DNA from: Coriolopsis trogii
Lineage: Eukaryota; Basidiomycota; Agaricomycetes; Polyporales; Polyporaceae
Length of the DNA: 64,000 nucleotides
Assembly: GCA_020543525.1 (NCBI GenBank)
Contig: JAHYIO010000001.1
Location: 1,550,001 to 1,614,000, forward strand
Reading direction: 5' to 3'
Shown here: one piece after another, positions 1-11,018 of the stretch
How positions within the stretch are numbered: position 1 is the stretch's first letter
Layout: every line of letters starts with the position of its first letter
Position numbers and translations under genes: made by a program
Notes under the pieces: model-generated
Told to the model about the DNA's origin: nothing
The model's database searches: none
The model's input: the letters and a program-made list of their open reading frames with translations, nothing else

Positions 1-740
1 GGTGGCGGCCACAAGTTCTGCGAGGAGCACTTTGTCCGTCCGAAGGTGAGCCTGACCCCTCTCACTCTACCCGCCCGGCGTATGTTCCTCGGTACCAGTC
101 GTACTCACTATACCCCGCCCATGGCCACGGCCACCCACACACACACAGGCGATGGAAGAGATCCACAAGCTCCGCGCCCAGATCAGCAACATCGTCCAGG
201 CCAACTTCCCCGACGTCCAAACCATGTTCGAAGCCCACCTCCCGCCCCCCTCCCCGCTCCAGCTCAAGGTCCTCCGGCAGCTCATCGCCGCCGGCTTCGT
301 CGACCAGGTCGCCGTCCGGAAAGACATCGCCCAGAAAGGGCGCGCCGCTGCCAACGCGGGCACGCAGTACACGACCGCGCGCGGGGTGGCGTACCAGGCG
401 CTCGGCATCCCCGACGAGGACGTCTTCGTCCATCCCTCGTCCGTGCTCGCCAACGGCCCGCCGCCCGAGTACGTCGTCTACCTCGAGGTCGTGCGCACCT
501 CGCGCGTGTACATCAAAGGTGAAGATCGATCCACTTCTCCATCTTGTCTTCTTCGCACCGCATTCTCACGAACGACTGGTAGGGTTGACCGTCGTGAACG
601 GGGCCTGGCTTTCGACGCTGGGCAAGTCGCTCTGCACGTACTCCAAGCCGTTCAAGAACAAGGACGGCGTCTCCATGGTCATACCGCACTTCGGGCCCGA
701 AGGATGGGAGTTGCCACCCATAAAGGAAACGCAAAAATAA
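1..740 (+). CDS. ECM16: DEAH-box RNA helicase ECM16/DHX37, C-terminal part (5' truncated by window edge)
   Basis: Exons 1-45, 149-518 and 583-740. Only the last ~190 residues are present; the ATPase core lies off the left edge. The reading frame gives FCEEHFVRPKAMEEIHKLR, then FVHPSSVL...PPEYVVYLEV...YIKG, and finishes with a stretch of about 50 residues ending PPIKETQK. This is the C-terminal OB-fold and tail of the Dhr1/DHX37 branch of DEAH helicases. The family removes U3 snoRNA from the pre-18S rRNA during 90S-to-40S maturation in the nucleolus. Splice junctions are GTGAGC and GTGAAG donors with CACAG and GTAG acceptors, and both keep frame. The gene converges on 6-phosphogluconate dehydrogenase. 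Family assignment rests on remembered C-terminal motifs, not on the helicase motifs, which are not visible here. Confidence 0.88.
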   Translation, partial: WRPQVLRGALCPSEGEPDPSHSTRPAYVPRYQSYSLYPAHGHGHPHTHRRWKRSTSSAPRSATSSRPTSPTSKPCSKPTSRPPPRSSSRSSGSSSPPASSTRSPSGKTSPRKGAPLPTRARSTRPRAGWRTRRSASPTRTSSSIPRPCSPTARRPSTSSTSRSCAPRACTSKVKIDPLLHLVFFAPHSHERLVGLTVVNGAWLSTLGKSLCTYSKPFKNKDGVSMVIPHFGPEGWELPPIKETQK

Positions 741-995
741 GGGATATGGCGGTACTTGCCCTTGCTCATCGCCTATCGGTATCGTGCCAGGGCACAATAT
801 GTTTTGGATAGTACACGATTTGTTTGCTGCTGTATTCCATGTTGTTCTACGCGCTACACGATACTCAATATGGGAAGCTTTCCTCCCTAGGACGCTCCAC
901 CGCACGAGATCGACCCGCTGCCTTTGGATACACGATACATCTATTATAGACAGGGCCAACGTCTCGCTGCTCGGCATTCCGGAATAGAGACGCGT
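741..995. other. 3'-3' intergenic stretch
   Basis: Spacer between the converging ends of the ECM16-like gene and 6-phosphogluconate dehydrogenase. Short ORFs here overlap in several frames without recognisable motifs. No repeat or RNA gene was seen. Confidence 0.6.
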
Positions 996-2855
996 TTAAG
1001 CGGAGTATGACGATGCCGAGACGTTACCGCCACGACCGGTCCAGTTGATGTCTATGGATGAAGTGAGTAAACAAGCATCGCATATCTAGCTGCGAACACG
1101 TACGGATGTCCTGGCCAGCCTTGAGCTTAGCGTTCTCCTTTCCGGGAAGCACCTTGAAGGTGTGAGCACCGAAGTAGTCACGCTGTAATTGTCCCACGTT
1201 AGATATGCACGACAATCGATTCGACCATATAGTCGCTTACCTGCGCCTGGAGCAGGTTGGCGGGGACAATCTCGCTGCGGTAACCATCGAAGAACGCGAG
1301 GGCGGTGGAGAACGCAGGCGTGGGGATACCCCAAAGGACGGCCTGGGCGACGATGCGACGCCAGCCGGGCTGCGCCTTGTGGACGGCCTTGTTGAAGAAG
1401 TCGTCAAAGAGCAACGACTCGAGCTTCTCGTTCTTCTGGTACGCCGCAGTGATATCGCCGAGGAAGACAGACTTGATGATGCAACCACCACGCCACATTT
1501 GCGCAATACCGGCGTAGTTGAGGTTCCAGTTGAGCTCCTTAGCGGTCTCACGCATGAGCATGAAGCCCTGCGTGTACGAGATGATCTTGGACGCGTATAG
1601 AGCTTGCTCGAGGTCGTCGATGAACTGCTTCTTGTCACCCTTGAACTGCTCCTTTTGGGGACCAGCGATCTGCTTGCTGGCACGAATACGCTCCTCCTTG
1701 AGGCCAGACAAGCAACGAGCAAAGACGGCCTCGCCGATGAGCGTGACTAGAGACGCCCATGAGACTTCAAGTGGACTGCGTCATAGGTAGATTACGTACC
1801 GGGCATGCCAGCGTCAAGAGCAGCAATAGCGGTCCACTTTCCGGTACCCTTCTGGCCAGCCTGGTCAAGGATCTTCGTGAGCAGGGGCTCGCCATCGTCG
1901 TCCTTAAACTTGAGGATGTTGGCGGTGATCTCGATGAGGAAGGAGTCGAGGACGCCCTTGTTCCAGGTCGTGAAGATGTCCGCGATTTCGTCTTCGTGAA
2001 GACCGAGTCCACGCTTGAGAATGTCGTAGGCCTCAGCAATCAGCTGCATGTCGCCGTACTCGATACCTGTGCGGGCATATGTCAGAAACCAGCCAGATGT
2101 GCGTGTGAATGCTCTCACCGTTGTGGACCATCTTCACGTAGTGGCCGGCACCAGTCTCACCGACCCAATCACAGCAGGGCTCGCCGTTGACTTGAGCAGC
2201 GGTGGCCTGGAAGATTTCCTTGATGTGCGGCCAAGCAGCGGGGGAACCGCCGGGCATGAGTGAGGGACCGTAGCGAGCACCCTCCTCACCACCAGAGACA
2301 CCGGAGCCGACGAAGAGAAGACCCTTGGCCTCGAGCTCCTTGGTACGGCGGATAGAGTCGGGGTAGTGAGAGTTACCACCATCGATGATGATGTCTCCAG
2401 GCTCGAGGTGGGGGACGAGCTGGTTGATGAACTGGTCGACGGCATCACCGGCCTTGACGAGAAGGATAATCTTGCGAGGACGCTTGAGCTTGGCGACGAG
2501 CTCCTCGATGGACCATGCACCCTGGACCTTGGTGCCTTTAGAATGAGGAGATGAGCGGCTGTGAACGACGTCGGCTAGATAACATCTTGGTTACCCTTGG
2601 CCTCGTTAGCGAGGAAGTGGTCGACTTTGCTCGTTGTGCGGTTGTATGCGACGACGGTGAAGCCCTTGTCGTTCATGTTGAGGATCAGGTTTTGACCCTA
2701 GAAAATGTATGGTCAGATTTTGTCTGAGATTGGACGACAGGAACTCTTACCATGACGGCCAGACCGATGAGGCCAATGTCGCCGCTGAAGAAACAGATCG
2801 GTCATGCTGCAACGGTGCTGGAGAGTACGACGACAACGTACACTGGTTGAGCCAT
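996..2855 (-). CDS. GND1: 6-phosphogluconate dehydrogenase, decarboxylating
   Basis: Eight exons on the minus strand: 2842-2855, 2751-2784, 2595-2697, 2119-2535, 1800-2066, 1241-1746, 1104-1182, 996-1051. They sum to 1476 nt, 491 residues, the usual family length. The enzyme oxidatively decarboxylates 6-phosphogluconate to ribulose 5-phosphate and makes NADPH in the cytosolic oxidative pentose phosphate pathway. Visible motifs are the dinucleotide-binding [14 protein letters not shown] at the N-terminus, [13 protein letters not shown], the substrate loop [29 protein letters not shown] and the C-terminal [13 protein letters not shown] tail. The first coding exon is only 14 nt and is required to supply MAQPV before GDIG. 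The gene is divergent from the branched-chain aminotransferase across a ~740 bp spacer. Confidence 0.96.
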
Positions 2856-3592
2856 TGTGTGTGCGGATGAGGAGGAGGGGTAGATGGTGGTGGTGGTAGA
2901 GGAAAAGGATCGCAGCGATCGCAGAACGGGTTGGGGAGAGTGATGGCGATGAGATATGTAATCCTTGCGACTGACGTCTTTGTCACGCCGGACCGGGGCC
3001 CATGACCGTGCGAGCAGAGAGACCCGGCATCCCACCGACGCCAGCCAGCCTATCGTCCGATGTGAGCTCAGCGAGCACCCGCTGCGCCGTCCCACACTGG
3101 CCGCCAGCATCCCAGAAGGGCGAATGCGTACTCACCCGTCCGTCAGCAGCATAGGCACCCAGTGCGGTGACCGTGTCACGCCTTCATCGATAACGGCCAG
3201 CCCGACGCGTCCCTCGGCGCGTCGTGAGGACACTCGGTCACACCTGCGCTCCGATGTGACCCCCCGCGTCTGTGACCGTTCCAGCCTGACGTCCTGCTCT
3301 TCTCTGAGCACATCAGCTCCCTGTTACAGCCTGCCTTCTCACCTCCACCATCCTCCTAGCGTGCCTCGGTGGTCGCCCCAACTCTACCACACCATGCTCG
3401 CCGCGAACCCCACAGTATGAGCCTGAGTATCGTTTAGCCAAGGTGCATTACGGACCGTTCGGGCGTTGCCGAATCTCAGTATGTAATTGCCGCCGCCAGT
3501 CTCTCCCGCCCAACTCGACTCGACTTGGCGAGTCATACATACTACGACCTCCCTTGCTTGCCTCGCCCTCCGTCACGCTGCAAGCTCTCGCC
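2856..3592. other. Divergent intergenic region between GND and BAT
   Basis: Non-coding as far as I can see; it must carry both promoters. Its left part is rich in pyrimidine/purine-biased tracts close to the GND start. No canonical TATA box, repeat or RNA gene stood out. ORFs here have no motif content and are not conserved-looking. Confidence 0.5.
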
Positions 3593-5244
3593 ATGTCGTC
3601 CACATTGCGGTTTATGCGTCTCACCGCAGCGCGGTCGGGGTTTTCCAGCTCTGTCCTTGCAAACAAGCCCCTCAAGCTCGCCCATGCGAGGTACAACTCC
3701 TCCGTGGCTCAGGACCCCATGACGGGAGAGCTGGCGAGGCTTCCGGACATTGAGGTATGCCGCGCACCCCATTTCCACGCCGATCTCTACGAACCTTGCG
3801 CAGCCTTCCCTCGTTGAAATCACAAGAACTCAAGACCCGAAGAAGCCTCCGCCGCCTTCCAGTCTCGTCTTTGGCCATACTTTCGTGAGTACTGCTGGCC
3901 ATGCGAACATCTTACGGCGACTTGACCAAAATGCACACCTAAGACGGACCACATGCTGACCGTCCCATGGCACATCCTTGAGGGCTGGGGCGTCCCCAAG
4001 ATTCAACCCTGTAAGCCCACTATCTTTCAAGTTGTTACACTGCGACCTCATGTACGTCCATGCAGTCGACAACCTTTCGCTCTCTCCCAGTGCCACCGTC
4101 TTCCATTATGCGCACTGTCTCTTCGAGGGTCTCAAGGCATACAGGGATACGAACGGCAAGGTGACCTTGTTCCGGCCGGACATGAACATGAAGCGCATGA
4201 ACACTAGCGCGGAGCGCATCGCGATGCCGGTATGCTTCTCTCATCTCACACAGAGCGCGCAGTCACTCAGAACTGCGAACTCAGACGTTTAATGGAGACG
4301 CTGTCATCGAGCTCTTGAAGCAACTCATTCGACTGGACAAGCACTGGATCCCGGACCAGCCAGGCTACAGTTTGTACATTCGCCCGACAATGAGTGAGTC
4401 CTCGTGGACGTTGTGTTTACGTCATGTGTGTGCTAACGATGCCTCCAGTCGGTACCCAGTCTGCGTTGGGCATCGCGCCGCCAAAAGAAGCCCTCTTCTT
4501 CATCATCTGCAGTCCCGTGGGCCCATACTACCCTCAAGGATTCAAGCCGGTTGCGCTCTATGGTACGACGGAGTACACCCGCGCGTCACCAGGAGGTCAG
4601 TCTGTCCTTCGAGAGGTCTGTGGGGCATCGCTCACCCTGAATGCGTAGGAATCGGTGCGTACAAGCTCGGTGCAAACTACGCGGCGGGTGTCGCGGCACA
4701 AAAGGCGGCGGCGGCAAAAGGATACGTGCAAAACCTTTGGTTGCATGGTCCGGAGCATTACATCACGGAAGTCGGGACCATGAACGCGTTCGCGGTGTTC
4801 AAGAAGAGCAACGGAGGTATGTCGTACCTGTCGAAACCTCTCGCGGTACATACTGACAAGCGTCCAGTCACCGAGCTCGTAACGCCCCCACTCGACGGCG
4901 TGATCCTTCCCGGCGTAACGCGCGACTCGGTGCTCACGCTCGCCAGGGAACACGCCGCAGGGTCCATCAAGGTCCCGGAGCTCACGGACAAGCTCGTCGT
5001 GTCCGAGCGGCCCGTGACGATGGGCGAGGTCAAGGAGGCCGCACAGTCTGGCAACCTCGTTGAGTTCTTCGGGACGGGCACGGCGGCAGTCGTGAGCCCT
5101 GTGGACAGGATTGGGTATCTGGGCGAAGACTTGCGCATCCCGACGGGTCCGGATGGGATGGGGCCCGTGTCGCGCCCGCTGTGGAAGCACTTGACGGGTA
5201 TTCAGACGGGTAAGATCCCTCATCCCTGGGCGGTGGAGGTTTGA
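3593..5244 (+). CDS. BAT1: Branched-chain amino acid aminotransferase, probably mitochondrial
   Basis: Eight exons: 3593-3754, 3804-3884, 3944-4010, 4066-4229, 4285-4393, 4449-4595, 4649-4816, 4868-5244; 1275 nt, 424 residues. A class IV PLP aminotransferase that interconverts leucine, isoleucine and valine with their 2-oxo acids. Motifs in order: LTVPWHILEGWGVPKIQPF, HYAHCLFEGLKAYRD, RMNTSAERIAMP, the PLP lysine in GGIGAYKLGANY, EVGTMNAF, then PPLDGVILPGVTRDSVL and the FGTGTAAVVSPV loop. The first ~35 residues are rich in Arg, Ser and Ala with no acidic residue and end in ARYNSS, which looks like a mitochondrial presequence, so this is likely the biosynthetic/mitochondrial isoform. All junctions are GT-AG and frame-consistent. 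Confidence 0.96.
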
Positions 5245-5420
5245 GCTGTGGGTCGGATATCTGGGAGATGTATATAGCGTGCCGTATAGAAATTGCTTGT
5301 CGTGAGTTGGCAGGACTGCTTTCGTTGGACCCGCCTCCATGCATATGACGTCATGGCCAGGATGAGTACATAGCTCCCAGCGCTTCGAGGTTGGTCCGCT
5401 TACACTGACTGCTGTCGACG

Positions 5421-6948
5421 ATGGTCGTCCGATCGCCATACACGACGTCGCGATGTGTGGCCTCAGCCTACGCCCGTCCGACCAGGAGCGCAAGCATGGC
5501 TGCTCGCCCCGGTCTTCAATACATTCGCTCCTATGCCCAGGTTGGCCCGACCACATATCTCGGACAGCCACCCCCACCCCCGAGCTCTAGTACTACCCAC
5601 CCCGGAGCAGCAAGTTCATCCCCGGGTACCTCATCGTCGAAGTCTACACACCCTGTATCTCCAGTGAAGCACTTCGATGCACGCATCATCGCCGAGCTGC
5701 AGAAAGCTGCGACGCAACAGTCACAGCCAGGGTCATCTACCCAACCCACCACCGGCACACCTTCGCCGGCTGCCGCCGCTACGCCCCTCACGGAGCTCGT
5801 AGAACAGTACATGAAGAACGCAGGGACGGTGCTGAACGCCTCTCTCCCGTACGAGTCTCGCCCGAGCGCGGAACGGCGGGCGACCTTCTCGCATGACGCT
5901 CCCGACTCAAACGGGAGGGTGACGACGAGCAACGCGGACGGGGCGCTCGTCATGGTCGCGCATGCCGTGCACGACCGGACGGGGAAACACAAGGTGACGT
6001 ACAGCACCGGGTTCGCGGTGCATGCGCCTGGTACTAGCAGCGGTGGGGCACCGGGAGGGGAGAGCATCGTGGTGACTTGTGCGCACACGTTGGAGGAGGT
6101 GAGTCCCGAGTGGGCTACTGCTCCGAGGGTACGGGGCTAACGTCTGTTCGCTTTCACTGTGCACCGTTCTACCCCGTATGACGCTACGGCGCGCGGCAGA
6201 TCCGACATGACCCTCTCTTACGCGCAGCGCGCCCCAGCCCCGCCCTAGCAAACGGGCAAGTGCTCTCCGGCTCGTTCGTCGTCGGGGGCTCGCCCGCCTC
6301 GCCGACCTTCCACCCCGTCACATCCATCCTCTCCGCCATGCACCGCGGAGACCTTATCCTCCTCTCCTCTCCGTCCGCGTCCGCGTCGGGGCCAGGCGGG
6401 GGCCTGCGCACCCTTCCGGTGAACCCGTACCCCGTGCACCCGGGCACGCCCATCCGCGCGCACTTTGTCGCGGACAAGCCGCCGGAGACGGGGCCGCATC
6501 GCGACGGGTGGACGCCCTGGATCGGGGGGACGTGGCGCAAGTGGATCAAGGGGACCGTCGTCGGGTATAGAGACTATGCGGGGCGAGAGGCCAAGGTGCG
6601 CCATTGTGTCCCGCTGTGCTGTGCTGTAGAATTTTCACGTGTGGTGCTGATTCTGGGTCCGCAGCCTGGGACTTACGACTCTCTTGCGCATCTGCACTTT
6701 GAGCCCCCGCCGACGCCGGGGTCGAGCGGCGGTCCGATCATCGACGAGGAGAGCGGGTCGGTGATTGGCGTCGTTCTTGGGACGCAGCTCGTCAATCAGG
6801 TCGAGGGTGTTCGAGGTTGGGGTGTGCCTTCGGAGATGATCTTCGAGGTAAGATTCGTGATTCCCATGGTCGAATCCGAAGGCCGTTTGCTAATGGTTGT
6901 TTGCAGATGTTCAGTCTGCCAGGGCTGCGGCTGAAGAGTCAAGGATAG
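5421..6948 (+). CDS. Trypsin-like serine protease domain protein with mitochondrial-type N-terminus
   Basis: Exons 5421-6098, 6200-6595, 6665-6847, 6907-6948; 432 residues. The middle and C-terminal parts carry a trypsin-fold triad in order: His in VVTCAHTLEE, a candidate Asp in HRGDLILLSS, and Ser in TPGSSGGPIIDEESGSVIG. The GSSGGP box is typical of HtrA/trypsin-like peptidases. The N-terminus is basic and Ser/Arg-rich and ends in a QYIRSYAQ stretch like a mitochondrial presequence cleavage zone, followed by a Pro/Ser/Thr-rich linker. No PDZ domain is visible. The 69-nt intron at 6596-6664 is a multiple of three and could be retained; I removed it because it has good splice sites and a cysteine-rich translation unlike its surroundings. 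Substrate is unknown. It follows the aminotransferase after a ~175 bp gap on the same strand. Confidence 0.75.
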
Positions 6949-7093
6949 GCTGATCAAAGCCTCCACATCTTGTTGTAAGATATAGGATGAGTATGTGTTA
7001 TCTAGGATTACCCACCGACCACACTGAGGGCACGGTTAGATTACTATAGTGAATCAACACAATTTTGCAGTAGCCCCGCCGTTAAGCGGCTCT

Positions 7094-8719
7094 TCATACC
7101 TCAACTAGCTTGCCATCGATGTCTTTCTTCCACTGGACGACACGGACGTTATTCGGCGCCCTCACCTCGCACACAACATCTCTCAGCGTCGGGATCCTCT
7201 CGAATGCCTGTTGGGAATACTCGGAGAGATTGAAGGCGAGCATGGATTGCTCCGCGTGCGACTTTAGTGGGCCGTTACCGGGCGACGCGAGGTAAGGCAT
7301 TGGTTCGTCATTCGAGTCGTTAGCGGGGAGAGGGAGGTGGCGGATCACACACGATTGGAGACGCCACTCCTTGATCCTCAGCACAAGGGACTCGAGTTTT
7401 TCCAGATGCGTCAGCGATTCAAGCAGCCTCTCCTATGCGTTCGCTTGCATCAGCACCCAGGGATGTTAGAGGGGAAGGGGGGAGGAAGGACGAACCATTG
7501 ACTGTGCAATGTCCATATGCTTGTACTTCGGAGACACCTGGACGAGGAGCGAAAGCCGTTCGAGCAGCGCGCAGGCCGCGGGATGCTTGAAGAGCCAAGG
7601 TATCTCGTTTTCTCCCTCGCCGAAAAGGTCTCCCCATATCCACAGCTCGAGGTCCTTCGGGCGCACGTCTTCTAACCCCACACGCAGCAGTTCCAAATTG
7701 CTCTCCTTGACCACGCGGAGCCGGATGCGAGGCACATGAGACGTTAGCGCGAGGCAGTAGAGAGAGATGACGCTCCCGCTGAACTCCTCCAGGTGCTGCC
7801 ACGTCCCGGTACCGGTGAGGAGCTGCTGTTCCCTGTTGCGTGTGCGGGTGAGCAGGTACCTGGAGAAAAAGTCCCCCACCGTGTGCCTTTCCTCTGGTGA
7901 GCGCGGGGTGACGGCGAGCATCGTGACGTTCGGGAGCGAGTCGAGGTACGGGCGAAGCCAGGGCCAGTTGTCCTTGAGCACGAGCTCGCGCACATTCGGG
8001 TACACGCTCACGGGCGCACCGAGAGGGGGCTGGAAGAAGTCGTGCATGTGCACACACGAGACGTCCATCCTCTCGAGCGTGGCCGCTAGACCTGAGCAGA
8101 GCGCGACTGGGTGGTACTCGGTCGTCGGTCCGTTGAGGTCTAGGAACGAATGGAGCGCGCGGCCTGAAGGCTCTCCGTACGAGAGCTCGATGGAACGCAG
8201 CGGGGCTTGCAGGTGTTTGATCATCTCGAACGTCCTCACGTCCTCGCTGTTGCCTATCTGAAGGTGGCGGAGAGACCAGAGCCCTGGGATCACGTCATCG
8301 AGCCTGCGGCGGCACGCGTCGAGCAGGTGGTCGGCGTACTGCAACTTCAGACGCTCCAGGCGGGTCGCCTTTCGTAGGATCGCGACGAGTAGGCGAGTGG
8401 CAGGCTTGGATGCGAGCCGGATGGAGAGCTCGAGCTCACGCAAGAGCGGGAACCTGGTGTTTCTCTCAGATGATATGAAGAAGCAGAAGGATATAAGCTC
8501 CTTTTCTTGCCAGAGAGTCACCGGATCCCTGAGAATGAGTCGTGCGCCGCCGCGGTACAGTGACCAGCAGGTGCGCATGAGGCGGGCGACACCCGGACGG
8601 TCGGCCTGCGACCTGATGGCGAGGAGGATATCTTGGTGGAGAGGTACCCGGACCTGTTGGAGCACCACGGACTCAGTGCGTTCATTCCCTGCAGATCTAG
8701 AGTTCAAGGGCTGCGTCAT
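7094..8719 (-). CDS. F-box-like / leucine-rich family protein, tandem copy 1
   Basis: Exons 7496-8719 and 7094-7432; 520 residues. The N-terminal segment HQDILLAIRSQADRPGVARL followed by MRTCWSLYRGGARLIL resembles the divergent F-box found in large Agaricomycete protein families. The rest holds spaced leucine-rich stretches such as LRELELSI, LERLKLQY and LRHLQIG, which suggests LRR-like repeats. The single intron falls right after the Met codon of an AQSM motif, and the same position is used in the two neighbouring paralogues. Conserved family blocks include QAPLRSIELSYGE, HPVALCSGLAATLERMDVS and LWIWGDLFGEGE. By family knowledge such proteins are usually SCF ubiquitin-ligase adaptors, but the target is unknown and the F-box call is by eye. 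Confidence 0.75.
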
Positions 8720-8733
8720 ATCGCACTGCGAAG

Positions 8734-10644
8734 TTAGGACGAAAGCTTGAGCGCCAAATACGTAGTACTAGTAGTAGTAGTACTTGTACTACAACTTGTA
8801 CATAGGGCGAGGCGTACGGAGGCGCTGGCCACTATGCCGCGGCCACGTTGCGACGGGATCGTCCACTGATCAACGTTGCAAACTGAGCGGGCGTGATTAA
8901 TACTATCATAGGAGGTAATGACTGTCAGGAAATTCAGCAGCGGGAGGTTGATGAGAATGCAAGAACGACATGTCGCCGTGGAGTTACTGCTACGGTAGGT
9001 TGCTGGGGATCGATTGTTCTCTAAGTAACTGTTACGAGCAAATATGGTGCAGGTTCTGGGGGTCCGATCAGGACCAGCCTCGAGAACTATTGAAGTGGTG
9101 TCACTATCCACCACCCGACCATCTCTATCTCTCTTCTTGCGGACAAGGCGGACTCTTGCCCTCATCTCACAAGTCACCTCTGCAAGCGTCGGGATCCTTT
9201 CGAAGGCCCGTCGAGCATAGTCGTGTACATTGAACGCGTTCATGGACTCTTCCACGGGAAGTAAGGGCGCAGGCGTAATAGGCCGCGGGGGGATTCTGGG
9301 TCTTGGAACGGAAGCTGCTGTTTCATCGTGCGAGTCGTTATCGACAAGCCAAGGGAGAGATATCTTTCGGGTAGGGTCTAGAAACCACTCGTTGATGTGC
9401 AGCTCGAAGATTTCCAGATGAGCAAGGGTCATCACTGATGTGAATAGTCTCTCCTGGTATCATCCTCATGAGTGGCGCATTCGTAGTAGGGACAAAGGTC
9501 ACAAACCATAGACTGCACGATGTCACAATCTGTGTATTCGGAAGCGATCACGATCGACAGCGAGAGCTTCTTCAGCAACGAGCAGCAGGGCTGACGGATG
9601 ACAGCCGGAATATGGTCGTCATGTCCGCTAAAGAGGTCACCCCAGATCCTCAGGTGGAGGTCCATAGGACGTACATCGTCCAGGGCGGGACGGAGCAGTG
9701 CCGTGTTATCTCTTCAATCGTCGAGAGCCGAACGCGCTCCACCTGGCGCGTCAGCGCGAGGCAGAACAAGGAAAATGACGCACCCATTGTACTCTTCGAG
9801 GCGCTGCCAAGTTCCGCGTACAAGCTGGTCTTCCTAATTGGCCGCGCGGCAAGTGTGATAATTCGGGATACCGTCTTCCACGAGATCTGGGTCCTCAGTG
9901 GTGCACTTGTGAACCCACAGCGTTTTGAGATCTGGGAACGCATCGATGTACGGTCGCGGCCACGGGTAGTCGTCCTCAAGGTCCAGCTCGTGGAGTTCCG
10001 GATACACGAAAGATGCTCCGCCGCGGGGTGCGAACTGGTCCAAGTTGTGGGCGATGGAGACTTCCATCTTCTCCAGGCTCGGTGCTAGCGCCGCACAGAG
10101 CGCGACAGGATGATCTTCTTCCTCCTTGCCATACGAGAACTTGATCGAACGCAACGGTGCTTGCAGGTTTCTGATCATGTCGACAGTTGATTGGAGCGAG
10201 CTGTCACCTGTGTCGAGGTAACGCAGCGACCGAATCCCTGCAATGACTTCCGTGAGACCCCCACTGAACTCGGTCAAGCCCCCAATAGGAGGGAGCTTCA
10301 GACTCTCCAGATGTGTCGCTTTCCGCAAAATTACGGTCAGTCCATGCGCTCCTGCCTTGGATAAGGCGCCAGCGAACAGACCCAGCTTGCGCAGGTAGCG
10401 GAACCGAGCGCACCTTTCCGCCACCATGAAGAAGCAGAAGGAGACAAGTTGATCCTCGCTCATTATGCGCACTTCCTCTTGTAGGAGATATCGCGCTCCG
10501 ACCTGGTATAAGGCCCAACAGGTGCGCATGAGGCGAGCGATCTCCTTGCGGGCCGACAAGGACATTATCGCGAAGAGTACGTCGTGGTTGAGGGGGTTGG
10601 GGGGGTCCCGTTGGCGTAACAGCGACCGTCGCATCGACGGCCAT
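8734..10644 (-). pseudogene. F-box-like / leucine-rich family, tandem copy 2, disrupted
   Basis: Clearly homologous to both neighbours (MRTCWALYQVGARYLL, QAPLRSIKFSYGK, HPVALCAALAPSLEKMEVS, DDVRPMDLHLRIWGDLFS, DIVQSM then the shared intron), but the frame is broken at four places. A run of seven G at 10599-10605 shifts frame near the N-terminus; six would restore alignment with copy 3. An in-frame TAG lies at 9834-9836 where the paralogues have Arg in an NREDQ/NREQQ motif. An extra base in the A4 run at 9772-9775 and a missing base near 9711-9713 shift frame again. The frame after the shared part runs on to 8734 with no similarity to the paralogues. Most likely a decaying paralogue; homopolymer sequencing errors could explain the shifts but less easily the stop. 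Confidence 0.75.
8762..8792. repeat. GTA/TAC-rich microsatellite
   Basis: A short run of GTAGTA repeats that turns into its complement (TACTTGTACTAC), giving a weak hairpin. It sits at the 3' end of the disrupted F-box copy. Confidence 0.6.
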
Positions 10645-11018
10645 GATGACTTCAGACTCCCAGTTTGAACAAAGGAAAGTGTTCTGGTGCGGACATGGTG
10701 AAGGAGGTGGCAGTTGCAAGGCAAGTCCGTCGTGCAAGCGATATTGATGGCTATTAAGTACTTACGCGGTGATGACTCGGAAAGGAAACCCCATTGTACA
10801 GCCAGGTTCTTCTATTATCTGCCCACAACATGAATGTGCTTGCAGGTGCATCGCAGGCTGATGCAGAATATACGCCCAGTCGCAACTGACAGGAGGTTCT
10901 TAGTTCGCACTTCCAGCAAGGGGGTTCGCAAGGTCAGTTCATAAAGGAGTGTGGTGCTTGGCGAGAGTTGCTACCGTCCCTCCGAGACTCAGGCATTACA
11001 GAACAATGTGACTAGGCC

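Noticed and set aside
4597..5577. 326-codon minus-strand ORF antisense to the aminotransferase
   Set aside because: Shadow of the GC-rich aminotransferase exons; composition and splice logic belong to the plus-strand gene, and no motif is seen.
9834..9871. 38-nt GT...AG segment that could be an intron removing the TAG in F-box copy 2
   Set aside because: The segment aligns to coding sequence of both paralogues, is too short, and removing it puts the downstream in the wrong frame.
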